In this document: positions 1 to 8,404 of the stretch, in pieces
How the letters are laid out: each line of letters starts with the position of its first letter
Numbering within the stretch: the first letter of the stretch is position 1
Origin: CAWICD01 sp052267165
Lineage (GTDB): Bacteria; Vulcanimicrobiota; Vulcanimicrobiia; Vulcanimicrobiales; Vulcanimicrobiaceae
Assembly (NCBI GenBank): GCA_052267165.1
Contig: JBKQHO010000021.1
Coordinates: 62,001 to 126,000 of the forward strand
DNA: 64,000 bases
Direction of reading: 5' to 3'
Notes under the pieces: generated by a model
Databases searched by the model: none
What the model was told of the DNA's origin: nothing
What the model saw: only the letters and a program-made list of their open reading frames with translations
Made by a program: the position numbers and the translations under genes

Positions 1-154
1 CGACGCCCGCATGTTTGGCGAACGCGTCGAGCATGTGATCGAGAAACTTGACGTCGGTCTCGACCTCGATCGGACCGCCTTCGAGGTCCAGCGATAAATC
101 GATGGAGGTCTCGCGCGTCGCGCGAACGACCGTCGCGCGGCGCCCCTGAGCCAA
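1..154 (-). CDS. hisB: Imidazoleglycerol-phosphate dehydratase, N-terminal part (cut by window edge)
   Basis: Histidine biosynthesis: dehydrates imidazole-glycerol phosphate to imidazole-acetol phosphate in the cytoplasm. Only about the first 51 codons lie in the window. The minus-strand translation contains RATRETSIDLSLDLEG followed by FLDHMLDAFAKHAGV, the family's N-terminal signature with its metal-binding DHML and FAKH histidines. There is no ATG; the frame opens best at a TTG (152-154) giving MAQGRRATVVRAT, the usual beginning of HisB, with a purine-rich GGGGGGCTAGG tract just upstream. It follows the citrate synthase gene by 15 bp on the same strand, so the two may be co-transcribed. 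The family call is secure; the start is inferred. Confidence 0.85.
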   Translation of the reverse strand, partial: MAQGRRATVVRATRETSIDLSLDLEGGPIEVETDVKFLDHMLDAFAKHAGV

Positions 155-169
155 CCTAGCCCCCCACGC

Positions 170-1366
170 TCAGAACGCGCCCGCTGGTAGACCGTTGGGG
201 TGTCCGCCTTCGCGGCCGCGCTGCTCGATTGGCACCCACGGCATAACCGGCGGGCCGATGTACTTGGCTTGCGGGCGGATAAGCCGGTTGTCGGCGAGCT
301 GTTCCAGAACGTGCGCCGTCCAGCCCGCCATGCGCCCGCAAGCGAACATGCAGGTGAACTCGTCGCCCGGGATGCCCAAGCTGTAGAGCGTCGGCGCGGT
401 GTAGAACTCGACGTTCGCGTAGATGCGCTTGCCGGGCTTTTGCTCTTGCAGCACCGTGTTGGCCGCGTCTTCGAGCGCACGGGCGATCTCGTACCACTTG
501 GGGTCCGTCGCGTCGCCCAGCGCCTTCGCCATCGCGTCGAGATGCTGCGCGCGCGGATCGCGAACCTTGTACTCGCGGTGCCCCATGCCCATGATGCGCT
601 CGCCGCGCGCGATCAACTCGCGCACGTAGGTCTCGGCGCGTTCGGGACGGCCGATCTCCAGGAGCATCTTCATGACTTTGCCCGGAGCGCCGCCGTGCAG
701 ATCGCCCTCTAGCGTCGCGACGGCCGCCGTGATCGCGCAATAGATGTCGGCACGCGTCGAGGCCGTCACGCGCGCGGCAAACGTCGAAGCGTTGTACGAA
801 TGGTCGCCCAGGAGCACGAGATACGTGTCGAGCGCCCGCTCCGCCTCGGGGAGCGGGATCTTGCCCGTGCGCATGTAGAGAAAGTTCGCGGCGGTCGACA
901 GGTTCGGGAGCGGTTCGATCGCTTTAAGGCCACGGCGGATGCGATCCCAAGCGGCTACGATCGTCGGCGTCTTGGCAATCAGGTGGATCGCCGTGCGCGG
1001 GTTGGACGGATGCGCCCCGTCTTCCATGTGCGGGGCGAAGAGCGCCAAGCCGGAGATCATGGTGCGCAGCACGTCCATCGGCCACGCCTCTTTGGGCGTC
1101 GCTTCCATCCAGTCGATGAGCGGTTGCGGAAGCATGCGGTTCGCAGCCAAGCGCACGTTGAGATCTTCGAGTTGATACTTGTTCGGCAGCTGTCCGAACA
1201 AGAGCAAGTAGCAGACTTCCTCGAACGTCGCGTTTGGCGCCAGATCGTGGATGTCGTAGCCGCGGTAGGTCAGCCGGCCTTCCAGGCCCTCCACATTGCT
1301 GAGGTCGGTCGCGCCAACGACGATTCCCTCGAGGCCGCGGTCAACGATCGTGCCGGTTGTTGCCAT
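170..1366 (-). CDS. gltA: Citrate synthase
   Basis: Condenses oxaloacetate and acetyl-CoA to citrate, the entry step of the TCA cycle. The 398-residue product is close to the length of the short, CitZ-like citrate synthases. Visible signatures are DHSYNASTFAARV near the middle, LEGDLHGGAPGKVMKML, and the active-site stretch MGMGHREYKVRDPRA. The start is ATG at 1364-1366. A 2-methylcitrate synthase of the same family cannot be ruled out, but no prp genes are nearby. The other TCA enzyme in the window is the fused 2-oxoglutarate dehydrogenase at 56941-61005. Confidence 0.93.
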   Translation of the reverse strand: MATTGTIVDRGLEGIVVGATDLSNVEGLEGRLTYRGYDIHDLAPNATFEEVCYLLLFGQLPNKYQLEDLNVRLAANRMLPQPLIDWMEATPKEAWPMDVLRTMISGLALFAPHMEDGAHPSNPRTAIHLIAKTPTIVAAWDRIRRGLKAIEPLPNLSTAANFLYMRTGKIPLPEAERALDTYLVLLGDHSYNASTFAARVTASTRADIYCAITAAVATLEGDLHGGAPGKVMKMLLEIGRPERAETYVRELIARGERIMGMGHREYKVRDPRAQHLDAMAKALGDATDPKWYEIARALEDAANTVLQEQKPGKRIYANVEFYTAPTLYSLGIPGDEFTCMFACGRMAGWTAHVLEQLADNRLIRPQAKYIGPPVMPWVPIEQRGREGGHPNGLPAGAF

Positions 1367-1425
1367 AGTGGCTGGACGGTTCGGAAACTATATGCAGTTT
1401 CCATGCAGTCCCCGGCAAGCGGCAA

Positions 1426-3732
1426 TCAGGACGCCGCGGCCCGGCTTTTCTCCCCTAGGCCAACGGAGCGTATGCCGAATGCGTCGAGTTGGAGGACCGC
1501 CCGAACATGGCACCCCCCGCCCGGGCGGCGGGTCGCGTTGAGGTCGACGGTCAGCGATTTTATGATGAAGAGCCCCCGGCCGCTCTCCTCGAGGGTGTCG
1601 GGCGCCGCGTGCGGCGCGAACGAAAAGCCCTTGCCTCGGTCGAGGATGCTGAGCACCGGAAGCGTTCCGCTCGTGTCGAGGGCCACGTCGACCGGGCCCG
1701 GCGCATGCCGCACCACGTTGCCCAGAAGCTCGGCGAAGACCAGCTCGGCATCGCGGACCTCGGCGTCGAGCGCTCCCAGCGCGACGAGGGCGCTCGTCAG
1801 CGAGGCATGCGTACGCCGAGCTGCCAAGCGATCGCTCGAGTCGAATTTCCAATAGTGCAGCGAGCCGTTCTCGGGCCGCTGCTCGACGTAGAGGGTCAAA
1901 ATCGCGACGTCGTCGCGCACGCCGTCATGCAGCACCGCGCGGCGGATCGAGCGGGCCGGCGCCGGATCGCGCTCGTCGAGGAAGGCGACGGCCGAGCGCA
2001 GGCGCTGTTCGCCCTGTGCGATGTCGTGCGTCGACTCGGTCAGGCCGTCGGTGTACAGCACGACGAAGCTGCCGGGCGCCAGGGTCGCGACGTTGACTTC
2101 CGAGTCGCCCTTGCGCCGCACGCCGAGCGGCATGCCGCTCGTCCGCAGCTCGGTGACGCTGTAATCGGGCCGGCGGACCAGCGGCGGCGGGTGGCCCGCC
2201 GAGGCGTAGCTGAGCAGCCGCGAGACGGGATCGAAGATCGCGACGAAGGCCGTGACCATGCGCTCGGGGGAGTCCTCGCGCAGCGTGCGGTCGGCGGCGT
2301 CGAGGATTGCCAGCGGATCGGCGTGGATTTGGGCCGCGCCGCGGATCGCCTGGCGAACGGAGCTCATCGTCACCGCCGCGCCGAGCCCGCTGCCCGCCAC
2401 GTCGCCGATCGAGAGCACGATTCGGCCGTCGACCAGCCGCAGGGCGTCGTACCAGTCGCCGCCGATCGACGCTTCCCGGCGCCCGGCCTCGTAGACGGCC
2501 GAGAAGCGCACGCCCGGGACGGTCGGCAGCGAGGTCGGAAGCGAGGCCACTTGAAACGCGTCGGCGACCCGGTTGGCGACCTCGAACTGGCGCTCGAGCT
2601 CGTGCTGCGTCGCCTTCTGCGCATCGATGTCGGTACAGGTCCCGAACCAGCCGGCCACCGTTCCGTTAGCGTCGCGCAAGGCGGTGGCGCGGGTAAGGAA
2701 CCAGCGGTACTCGCCGCGCCGCCCGCGCATGCGGAACTCGAGGTCGAAGACCGAGCCCTCCGCGACCGATTTCTCCCAAGCCTCGTGCACCCGCTCGACG
2801 TCCTCGGGATGGACGACGCGCAGCCGGCCGCCGCTGCAGAGCTCCTCGGAGGTCAGCCCGGTATACTCGGTCCAGGCGGGGCTATAGAACTCGCCCGAAC
2901 CGTCAGGCTTCGTGCGCCACACCAGGTGCGGAATCGCTTCCTCGATGGCCGCCAGGTCGCGCTCGCGAACGAGCTCGGCGACCCGCCGGTCGTGAATGTC
3001 GGTCGCGCTGCCGATCCACTTCACGATGCGCCGCCCGTGACCGAAGATGGGCACGACGCGCCCGAGGAACCAGCGGTAGGCGCCGTCGCCGCTGCCGTCC
3101 GGCTTGGCGCGGAACTCGATCTCGAAGCGCTCTTTGTTCGAGAGCGCAGCGTTGAAATGCGCCATGAAACGCTCGACGTCGTCGCTCGGAATGACGCGCG
3201 ACATGCCCTCGACGGTCCCGGCGACCTCGGTGGGCAACAGCGAGTACTCGAGCCAACGAGCGTTGACGTAGTCCATCGGCCCGTTCGCGCGCTGCGTCCA
3301 AACGAAGTGCGGCAAGTGCTCGGCCAGCTCGCGGAAGCGCTCCTCGCTTATGACGGCCAGACGCCGCTCGGCTTCGCTGCGATACGTTCGCTCGAGCAGA
3401 CCGTCGTAGCGGTCGACCACGAACAGCACGGCAACGAAGATGGACGTGCAGACGAATGCGTCGCTCCAGAGCGCGGTCCCGAAGGCCGGGTGCAGCAAAC
3501 GATAGTCGAAGGCGGAAAGCAGCGACGCGCTGACCACCGCGAGCCCGACGCCGACCCAGCGCCCGCAAGCGCGCATCACATAGAGCAGCGGGATGAGCTG
3601 CGCGTAGATGAGCTTCTCGCCCGGCAGCGTGCACTCGAGGCCGAGAATGGCAAGGAACAGGCCAAGCGCAAAGGCGAGCCGTTCGAGGCGAGTTGGAGCT
3701 GCTCCATGATGATGCGGCGCAGGGGAAGCCAT
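1426..3732 (-). CDS. Membrane PAS-PAS-PP2C (SpoIIE/RsbU-type) phosphatase fused to an RsbW-like HATPase domain
   Basis: A 768-residue signalling protein. Roughly three hydrophobic segments occupy residues 15-110. Two PAS/PAC domains follow (about 130-250 and 258-375; the first begins ERFRELAEHLPHFVW). A SpoIIE-type PP2C phosphatase spans about 400-600, with the metal-binding motifs GGDWYDA, GDVAGSG, YTDGLTES and RDDVAIL. The C-terminus is a GHKL ATPase (about 630-750) with N-box ELLGNVVRHA, G1 DRGKGF and G2 GRGLFII. This combines an RsbU-like phosphatase and an RsbW-like anti-sigma kinase in one chain, the layout of partner-switching regulators. Its target sigma or anti-sigma antagonist is not in the window. 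It lies 100 bp downstream of ddl and may be read through from the dcw cluster. Confidence 0.9.
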   Translation of the reverse strand: MASPAPHHHGAAPTRLERLAFALGLFLAILGLECTLPGEKLIYAQLIPLLYVMRACGRWVGVGLAVVSASLLSAFDYRLLHPAFGTALWSDAFVCTSIFVAVLFVVDRYDGLLERTYRSEAERRLAVISEERFRELAEHLPHFVWTQRANGPMDYVNARWLEYSLLPTEVAGTVEGMSRVIPSDDVERFMAHFNAALSNKERFEIEFRAKPDGSGDGAYRWFLGRVVPIFGHGRRIVKWIGSATDIHDRRVAELVRERDLAAIEEAIPHLVWRTKPDGSGEFYSPAWTEYTGLTSEELCSGGRLRVVHPEDVERVHEAWEKSVAEGSVFDLEFRMRGRRGEYRWFLTRATALRDANGTVAGWFGTCTDIDAQKATQHELERQFEVANRVADAFQVASLPTSLPTVPGVRFSAVYEAGRREASIGGDWYDALRLVDGRIVLSIGDVAGSGLGAAVTMSSVRQAIRGAAQIHADPLAILDAADRTLREDSPERMVTAFVAIFDPVSRLLSYASAGHPPPLVRRPDYSVTELRTSGMPLGVRRKGDSEVNVATLAPGSFVVLYTDGLTESTHDIAQGEQRLRSAVAFLDERDPAPARSIRRAVLHDGVRDDVAILTLYVEQRPENGSLHYWKFDSSDRLAARRTHASLTSALVALGALDAEVRDAELVFAELLGNVVRHAPGPVDVALDTSGTLPVLSILDRGKGFSFAPHAAPDTLEESGRGLFIIKSLTVDLNATRRPGGGCHVRAVLQLDAFGIRSVGLGEKSRAAAS

Positions 3733-3831
3733 CTTGTTGAGCTATCGGCGTGCGGGATTGGCGCTGGCCGAAGCCCGCAGCCTCCGCTAGCAAAATGTGC
3801 GCCGTGATACTGTTTGCGAGCGCTCTTAAAC

Positions 3832-4785
3832 TTAAAACGCGAGCGTGCGAGCCGGCTCCCCGCTACGCGCGACGGCGGCTTTGACGAGCCGGTCAACCAA
3901 GACGTCGTACGGTATGCCGGCCGCTGCGCACTCTTCGGGAAGCAGGCTCGTCGAGGTCATGCCCGGCAAGGCGTTTGTCTCGAGGACGTACGGGCGGCCT
4001 TCTTTGGTTACGATCACGTCGGTGCGCGAGTAGTCGCGCAAACCGAGTAGCCGGTGGGCCGAGAGCGCGAGCATCTGGAGACGGTGGGCGAGGTCGTCGT
4101 CGATTCGCGCGGGGACCTCGTGGCGGCTCGCGCCGGGGCTGTACTTGGCCGCGTACGTATAGAATTCTTGACCTTGCGGCAAGATCTCGATGACCGGCAG
4201 CGCCTCTTCGAACAGGACACCGCACGAGAACTCGCGGCCTTCGACGAACTCCTCGGCGAGGATCGTCGCGCGCCGCGCGGCGTTGGCGATCATCGCGCGC
4301 GACCACTCTTCGTGCGTGCGCACGATCGCGACTCCTGCGCTCGAGCCCTCGTTGCGCGGCTTCACCACGAGCGGAAGATTGAGCGAGCCGGGCAAGAGCG
4401 GCAGCGTGCCGCCTTCGAAGTCGAAGGTGTCCCAGGCCGGCGTCGGCAGGCCCTCGGCGGACAGCAGCTTTTTGGTCAAGTGCTTGTCCATTGCGAGCGC
4501 GCAGGCGCACACGCCGCTGCCGGTATAGGGCAAGCCGAGCCAATCGAGGATGCCCTGGATCGTGCCGTCCTCGCCGCCGGGCCCGTGCAGCGCGTTGAAG
4601 ACGACGTCTGGCGCAAGCGCGCGAATCGCCTCGACGAAGCGCGCGTCGAAATCGAGCGAGCGCGCTTCGTACCCGAGGCGCTCGAGGGCGGCGAGCACGC
4701 CGCCGCCGCTGGCTATCGAGACCTCACGTTCGGAGCTCGGACCACCCATCACGACCGCGACCCGCGGCTTGCCGGACCGGTTCAT
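3832..4785 (-). CDS. ddl: D-alanine--D-alanine ligase
   Basis: ATP-dependent ligation of two D-Ala residues for the peptidoglycan stem peptide, in the cytoplasm. The 317-residue length matches DdlB proteins. Seen motifs: GGPSSEREVS near the N-terminus, FNALHGPGGEDGTIQG, the ATP-grasp lysine region VVKPRNEGSSAGV, and the C-terminal ETNALPGMTSTSL with the magnesium-binding Glu and Asn. The ATG (4783-4785) overlaps the murB stop as ATGA, implying translational coupling. It is the last recognisable cell-wall gene of the cluster; ftsQ, ftsA and ftsZ, which often follow ddl, are not here. Confidence 0.96.
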   Translation of the reverse strand: MNRSGKPRVAVVMGGPSSEREVSIASGGGVLAALERLGYEARSLDFDARFVEAIRALAPDVVFNALHGPGGEDGTIQGILDWLGLPYTGSGVCACALAMDKHLTKKLLSAEGLPTPAWDTFDFEGGTLPLLPGSLNLPLVVKPRNEGSSAGVAIVRTHEEWSRAMIANAARRATILAEEFVEGREFSCGVLFEEALPVIEILPQGQEFYTYAAKYSPGASRHEVPARIDDDLAHRLQMLALSAHRLLGLRDYSRTDVIVTKEGRPYVLETNALPGMTSTSLLPEECAAAGIPYDVLVDRLVKAAVARSGEPARTLAF

Positions 4786-5741
4786 ACGAAAGCTCCTACG
4801 AAGTGCACTTCCAGCTCGAGCTCCACGCCGAATTGGTCCGCCACCGCGCGGCGCACGCGGGCCAGCAGGCTCGCGACGTCCGAGGCCGTCGCGTTACCGC
4901 GATTGACGATGAAGTTCGCGTGCAGTTCCGACACCGCCGCCTCGCCTGCGCTCCAGCCTTTGGCGCCGGCGGCTTCGATCAAGCGGCCGGCCCGATCGCC
5001 GGGCGGATTGCGAAAGCAGGAGCCGGCGTTGGGCAGCTGCAGCGGCTGCGTGCGCTTGCGTCGGACCAGCCGCGCCTGCATCTCCTCGCGAATCTCGGCC
5101 GGTTCGCCGCGTTCGAAACCCAGTACGACCCAGGCGACGACCTCGTCGCGCGCCAGCGTCGTGTGCCGGTAAAAATAGTGCGGCGTCACCTTGTGCGGCT
5201 GCGGCTTGGCCGGCGTCTGTACCCACACTTCGAGCGCGAACTCACCGATCTCGCGGTCGGTCCCCGCGTTCATCCGCAACGCTCCGCCGACGCTGCCGGG
5301 AATGCCCGCGAGCGAGCCGACGCCGGAGGCGCCGCGCGAGGCGGCCTGCGCGACGAACTGCGGCAAGGCGGCCGAGGAGCCGGCCCGCGCCGTGATGCGT
5401 TCGGGGCTCTCCTCAAAAGCGATCGCCGAGAACTCGCCGCCGAGCCGCAGCACGAGCCCGCGAATGCCGCCGTCGCCGACCAGCAGATTGGAACCGCTGC
5501 CGAGCACGAACCAAGGCAGACGCCGGCGCAGCGCGAGCTGCAAGAGCGCAGCCAGCTCGGCGTGCGACTCGACGTGCACGAATGCATCGGCGGGTCCGCC
5601 GATCTTCCACGAGGTGTAGGGCGCGAGCGGTTCGTCGAAGCGCACCCGCTCGCCCGCGATCGCGTGCAGGTTCTCCCGGTCGTCGTCGCGCAACAGCGAG
5701 GCGGTCGCGGCCGGACCGTTCGCGGCGTCGAGCGTCTTCAT
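4782..5741 (-). CDS. murB: UDP-N-acetylenolpyruvoylglucosamine reductase
   Basis: FAD- and NADPH-dependent reduction of UDP-GlcNAc-enolpyruvate to UDP-MurNAc. The 319-residue product has the FAD-binding VLGSGSNLLVGDGG and GIPGSVGGALRMNAG stretches, the YFYRHTTL loop, the catalytic serine in NAGSCFRNP, and the conserved C-terminal glutamate before HFVG. It overlaps murC upstream and ddl downstream by four bases each (ATGA), so it sits in the middle of a coupled murC-murB-ddl run. Confidence 0.96.
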   Translation of the reverse strand: MKTLDAANGPAATASLLRDDDRENLHAIAGERVRFDEPLAPYTSWKIGGPADAFVHVESHAELAALLQLALRRRLPWFVLGSGSNLLVGDGGIRGLVLRLGGEFSAIAFEESPERITARAGSSAALPQFVAQAASRGASGVGSLAGIPGSVGGALRMNAGTDREIGEFALEVWVQTPAKPQPHKVTPHYFYRHTTLARDEVVAWVVLGFERGEPAEIREEMQARLVRRKRTQPLQLPNAGSCFRNPPGDRAGRLIEAAGAKGWSAGEAAVSELHANFIVNRGNATASDVASLLARVRRAVADQFGVELELEVHFVGAFV

Positions 5742-7123
5742 CGCAGCGCCGTCTCCCGCGTGCCCAGCTCCCGCGCCAGGCGCGCGGCCGCGACGCCGAT
5801 CGAGCCCGCGCCCAACATCAGCACGAGCGCGCCCTCGGGCGCGTTCGCCAACAGATAGTCGGGCAGATCATCGACGCTCGGCACGTAGTCGACGCGCGCG
5901 CCGGATGCCGCGAGCGGCGCGCCGATCGTGCGCGCGTCGACGCCCGGAATCGGCGCTTCGGAGGCTGCGTACACGTCGGTCAACACGACGTAATCGGCGC
6001 CCTGCAGCGCGCGCGCGAACTGGGGCCCGAGATATTGCGTGCGGGTGTAACGGTGCGGTTGGAAGACGGCTACCAGCGGCCCGGCGGCGTTCGCCCGCGC
6101 CGCCGCGATGGTGGCCGCGATTGCGGTGGGATGGTGCGCGTAGTCGTCGACCACGCTCAAGCGCGCCGAGCGCGAGAGGATCTCGAAGCGCCGCCGCACG
6201 CCGCGGAAGCCGGCCAGCGCCTGCGCGATCGTCGCGAACGGTACGCCGAGCTCGAGCCCGACCCCGACCGAGGGAAGCGCGTCGAACACGTTGATCGCGC
6301 CGGGCGCCGTCAGCCGCACCTCGCCGAGCGGCACGCCGTCGAGCGTGACCGTAAAGTGCGAGCCGAAGCCTTCGTACGCCGGCTGCGATGCGCTCAGCCA
6401 GGCTTGCGGCCCGAGGCCGAACGTTCGCGTGCGGCAGACCCGGGAGACGCGCGCGAGCGCGGCCGCATGGGGCTCGTCGGTGCCGACCAAGGCCAGCCCG
6501 TCTGCCGGCACCTGCGTCAGGAAACGCTCGAAAGCAGCACACAAGCGCGGCATCTCCGCGTCCGAGGCGAGATGGTCGTTCTCGATGTTGGTGACGACCG
6601 CGATGCGCGGCTGCAAGTCGAGAAACGAATAGTCGGATTCGTCGGCTTCGCCGATCAGCCACTCGCCCGCCCCGTCGCGCGCGTTCGTTCCGCTGTCGAT
6701 GCGTTCGCCGCCGATGATCGAGGCCGGGTCGAGACCGCCCGCTTCGAGCACGCGGGCCAGCATCGCGCTGGTCGTCGTCTTGCCGTGCGTTCCGGCGATG
6801 GCGATCCCGCTGCGCTCGCGCATCAAACGCGCCAGCAACTCGCCGCGGTGCACGATCTCGAGGCCGCGTTCGCGCGCCGCCGACCACTCGGCGTTCTCGC
6901 GACCGATCGCCGAGCTCACGACGACCGTTCCCGCGTCGCCGAGATTGGCGGCGGCGTGACCGATCGAGACCGTCGCGCCTTCTTCGGCGAGCCGGTCGGT
7001 CAGCGCCGTGCGCCGGTCGGACGAGCCGGAGACGCGCACCCCGCGCGCCAGCAGAATCCGCGCGAGCGCAGACATGCCGATCCCGCTAATCCCAATGAAG
7101 TGCACCGCGGACGAAGGCCTCAC
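5738..7123 (-). CDS. murC: UDP-N-acetylmuramate--L-alanine ligase
   Basis: Adds L-Ala to UDP-MurNAc. The Mur-ligase P-loop is GTHGKTTTSAMLA; the N-terminal nucleotide fold reads VHFIGISGIGMSALA, and ENDHL and DDYAHHPTAI are present. The start chosen is GTG 7121-7123, which overlaps the murG stop as GTGA, the junction style used throughout this cluster. It gives VRPSSAVHFIGISG, the normal family N-terminus, and 461 residues. A longer reading from TTG 7180 would add 19 residues unlike the family and overlap murG by 61 bp. No strong Shine-Dalgarno is seen, in keeping with coupling. Confidence 0.95.
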   Translation of the reverse strand: MRPSSAVHFIGISGIGMSALARILLARGVRVSGSSDRRTALTDRLAEEGATVSIGHAAANLGDAGTVVVSSAIGRENAEWSAARERGLEIVHRGELLARLMRERSGIAIAGTHGKTTTSAMLARVLEAGGLDPASIIGGERIDSGTNARDGAGEWLIGEADESDYSFLDLQPRIAVVTNIENDHLASDAEMPRLCAAFERFLTQVPADGLALVGTDEPHAAALARVSRVCRTRTFGLGPQAWLSASQPAYEGFGSHFTVTLDGVPLGEVRLTAPGAINVFDALPSVGVGLELGVPFATIAQALAGFRGVRRRFEILSRSARLSVVDDYAHHPTAIAATIAAARANAAGPLVAVFQPHRYTRTQYLGPQFARALQGADYVVLTDVYAASEAPIPGVDARTIGAPLAASGARVDYVPSVDDLPDYLLANAPEGALVLMLGAGSIGVAAARLARELGTRETALR

Positions 7124-8250
7124 GGGTTGTAGTTGTTCTTGGGCGACCAGCGCTTCACCCGTGCTCGAATCGTCGTGCAAGGATCTGCCGAGCCGAGCGT
7201 CCGCGCCGCGGCACGCATCGCCGCGAGCACCGGCGGGTCGAGCGCCGCTTCGAGCTCGGCCCGCAGCCGTGCGGCACCTAAATCACCGTCGCGCAACACC
7301 CGAGCCGCGCCAGCCGCGCGGACTGCTTCGGCGTTGTGGGCTTGGTGGTCGTCGGTGGCATGCGGATAGGGGACCAGCAGTGCCGGCGTCCCGGTCGCCG
7401 CCAGCTCGCCGAGCGTCGACGCTCCGGCGCGCGCAAGCACCAGATCCGCTGCCGCATAGGCGGCGCGCGGATCGTCCAAGTACGCGATCACGCGCACCCG
7501 GCCGGGCGATTGCGCCGCCTGCTCGAGCGGCTTCATCGAAGCGAAATCGCGCTCTCCGCTGACGATGAGCACCTGCCAACCTTCGGGCAGGGCGCTGGCC
7601 GTCAGCATCGCCTTCAAGGCTTCGTTGATCGAGCGCGCTCCCTGACTTCCGCCCATGACGACGACCGTCGTCAGCCGCGGGGCGAGTCCTAGTTCGCGCC
7701 GCCCGTCTTCCGCCGAGAGCTCGCGCCGCAGCGCGGCGCGCACCGGCGTCCCGGTTAGGCTCTGCTTGGCACCGAGTCCGCCCGCAGGCGCCAGCGCCAG
7801 CCAGACTTCGTCGACGAGCGGGCCGAGCAGCCGGTTCGTCAAGCCGGCCCGCGCGTTGGGTTCGAGCAACACGAGCTTCGCATTCGTCCGGTGCAGGGCG
7901 CGAACCAAGCGCAGTGCCGCGATGACTGGAAAGGCGACGTAGCCGCCCGTCGCGATCGCCACGTCGGGTTGAAAGCGGTGCATCACGCCCAACGCATCGA
8001 GTAGCCCGCGCGCGTTCTCGAAGAGCGTGTGCGCGATCGCCGCCGGCTGCTTGCGAACCAGCGGAGCCGCATGCACGTAGGCCAGCGCCAAACCCGCGCG
8101 GGGAACGATCTTCGCCTCGAGCCCGTCGCGCGTTCCGACGAACAGCAGCTCGAGCGGCGCGACGTCGGGCTCGTCGCGCAACGCCTCGGCGATCGCAAGC
8201 GCGGGATAGATGTGACCGCCCGTTCCGCCGCCCGTCAGCACGACCTTCAC
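7120..8250 (-). CDS. murG: UDP-GlcNAc:lipid I N-acetylglucosaminyltransferase
   Basis: Transfers GlcNAc to lipid I to make lipid II on the inner face of the cytoplasmic membrane. The 376-residue GT28 protein starts MKVVLTGGGTGGHIYPALAIA, carrying the diphosphate-binding GGGTGGH loop, and has the second glycine-rich motif VMGGSQGARSIN and the donor-site GASTLGELAATGTPALLVPYP. The start is GTG (8248-8250). The stop overlaps the murC GTG. A 154-bp gap separates it from ftsW, the only sizeable break within the cluster, and nothing recognisable lies in that gap. Confidence 0.96.
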   Translation of the reverse strand: MKVVLTGGGTGGHIYPALAIAEALRDEPDVAPLELLFVGTRDGLEAKIVPRAGLALAYVHAAPLVRKQPAAIAHTLFENARGLLDALGVMHRFQPDVAIATGGYVAFPVIAALRLVRALHRTNAKLVLLEPNARAGLTNRLLGPLVDEVWLALAPAGGLGAKQSLTGTPVRAALRRELSAEDGRRELGLAPRLTTVVVMGGSQGARSINEALKAMLTASALPEGWQVLIVSGERDFASMKPLEQAAQSPGRVRVIAYLDDPRAAYAAADLVLARAGASTLGELAATGTPALLVPYPHATDDHQAHNAEAVRAAGAARVLRDGDLGAARLRAELEAALDPPVLAAMRAAARTLGSADPCTTIRARVKRWSPKNNYNP

Positions 8251-8404
8251 GCGCGAAGAATCGCACGCGCGTCGTCGCGGCCGCGCCCGTTAGCGTCGGT
8301 AACTCGCACCCAGGCATGGTAGCCGCGAGCACGTTCCCTGTCTGCGACGCTCGTCTCACCTGCGGCTTTGCGCGCACGGCTCGCCGGCCCATGCGTCTGC
8401 CGTC

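Noticed and set aside
1489..3807. Long plus-strand open frame opposite the PAS/PP2C gene
   Set aside because: Arg/Ala/Gly-rich translation with no domain; a GC-rich antisense shadow of a gene with clear motifs.
5582..7132. Plus-strand open frame of over 500 codons opposite murC
   Set aside because: Antisense of a well-supported Mur ligase; low-complexity arginine-rich translation.
7124..7180. TTG 7180 as murC start
   Set aside because: It adds 19 non-conserved residues and overlaps murG by 61 bp; GTG 7123 gives the family N-terminus and the local GTGA junction style.
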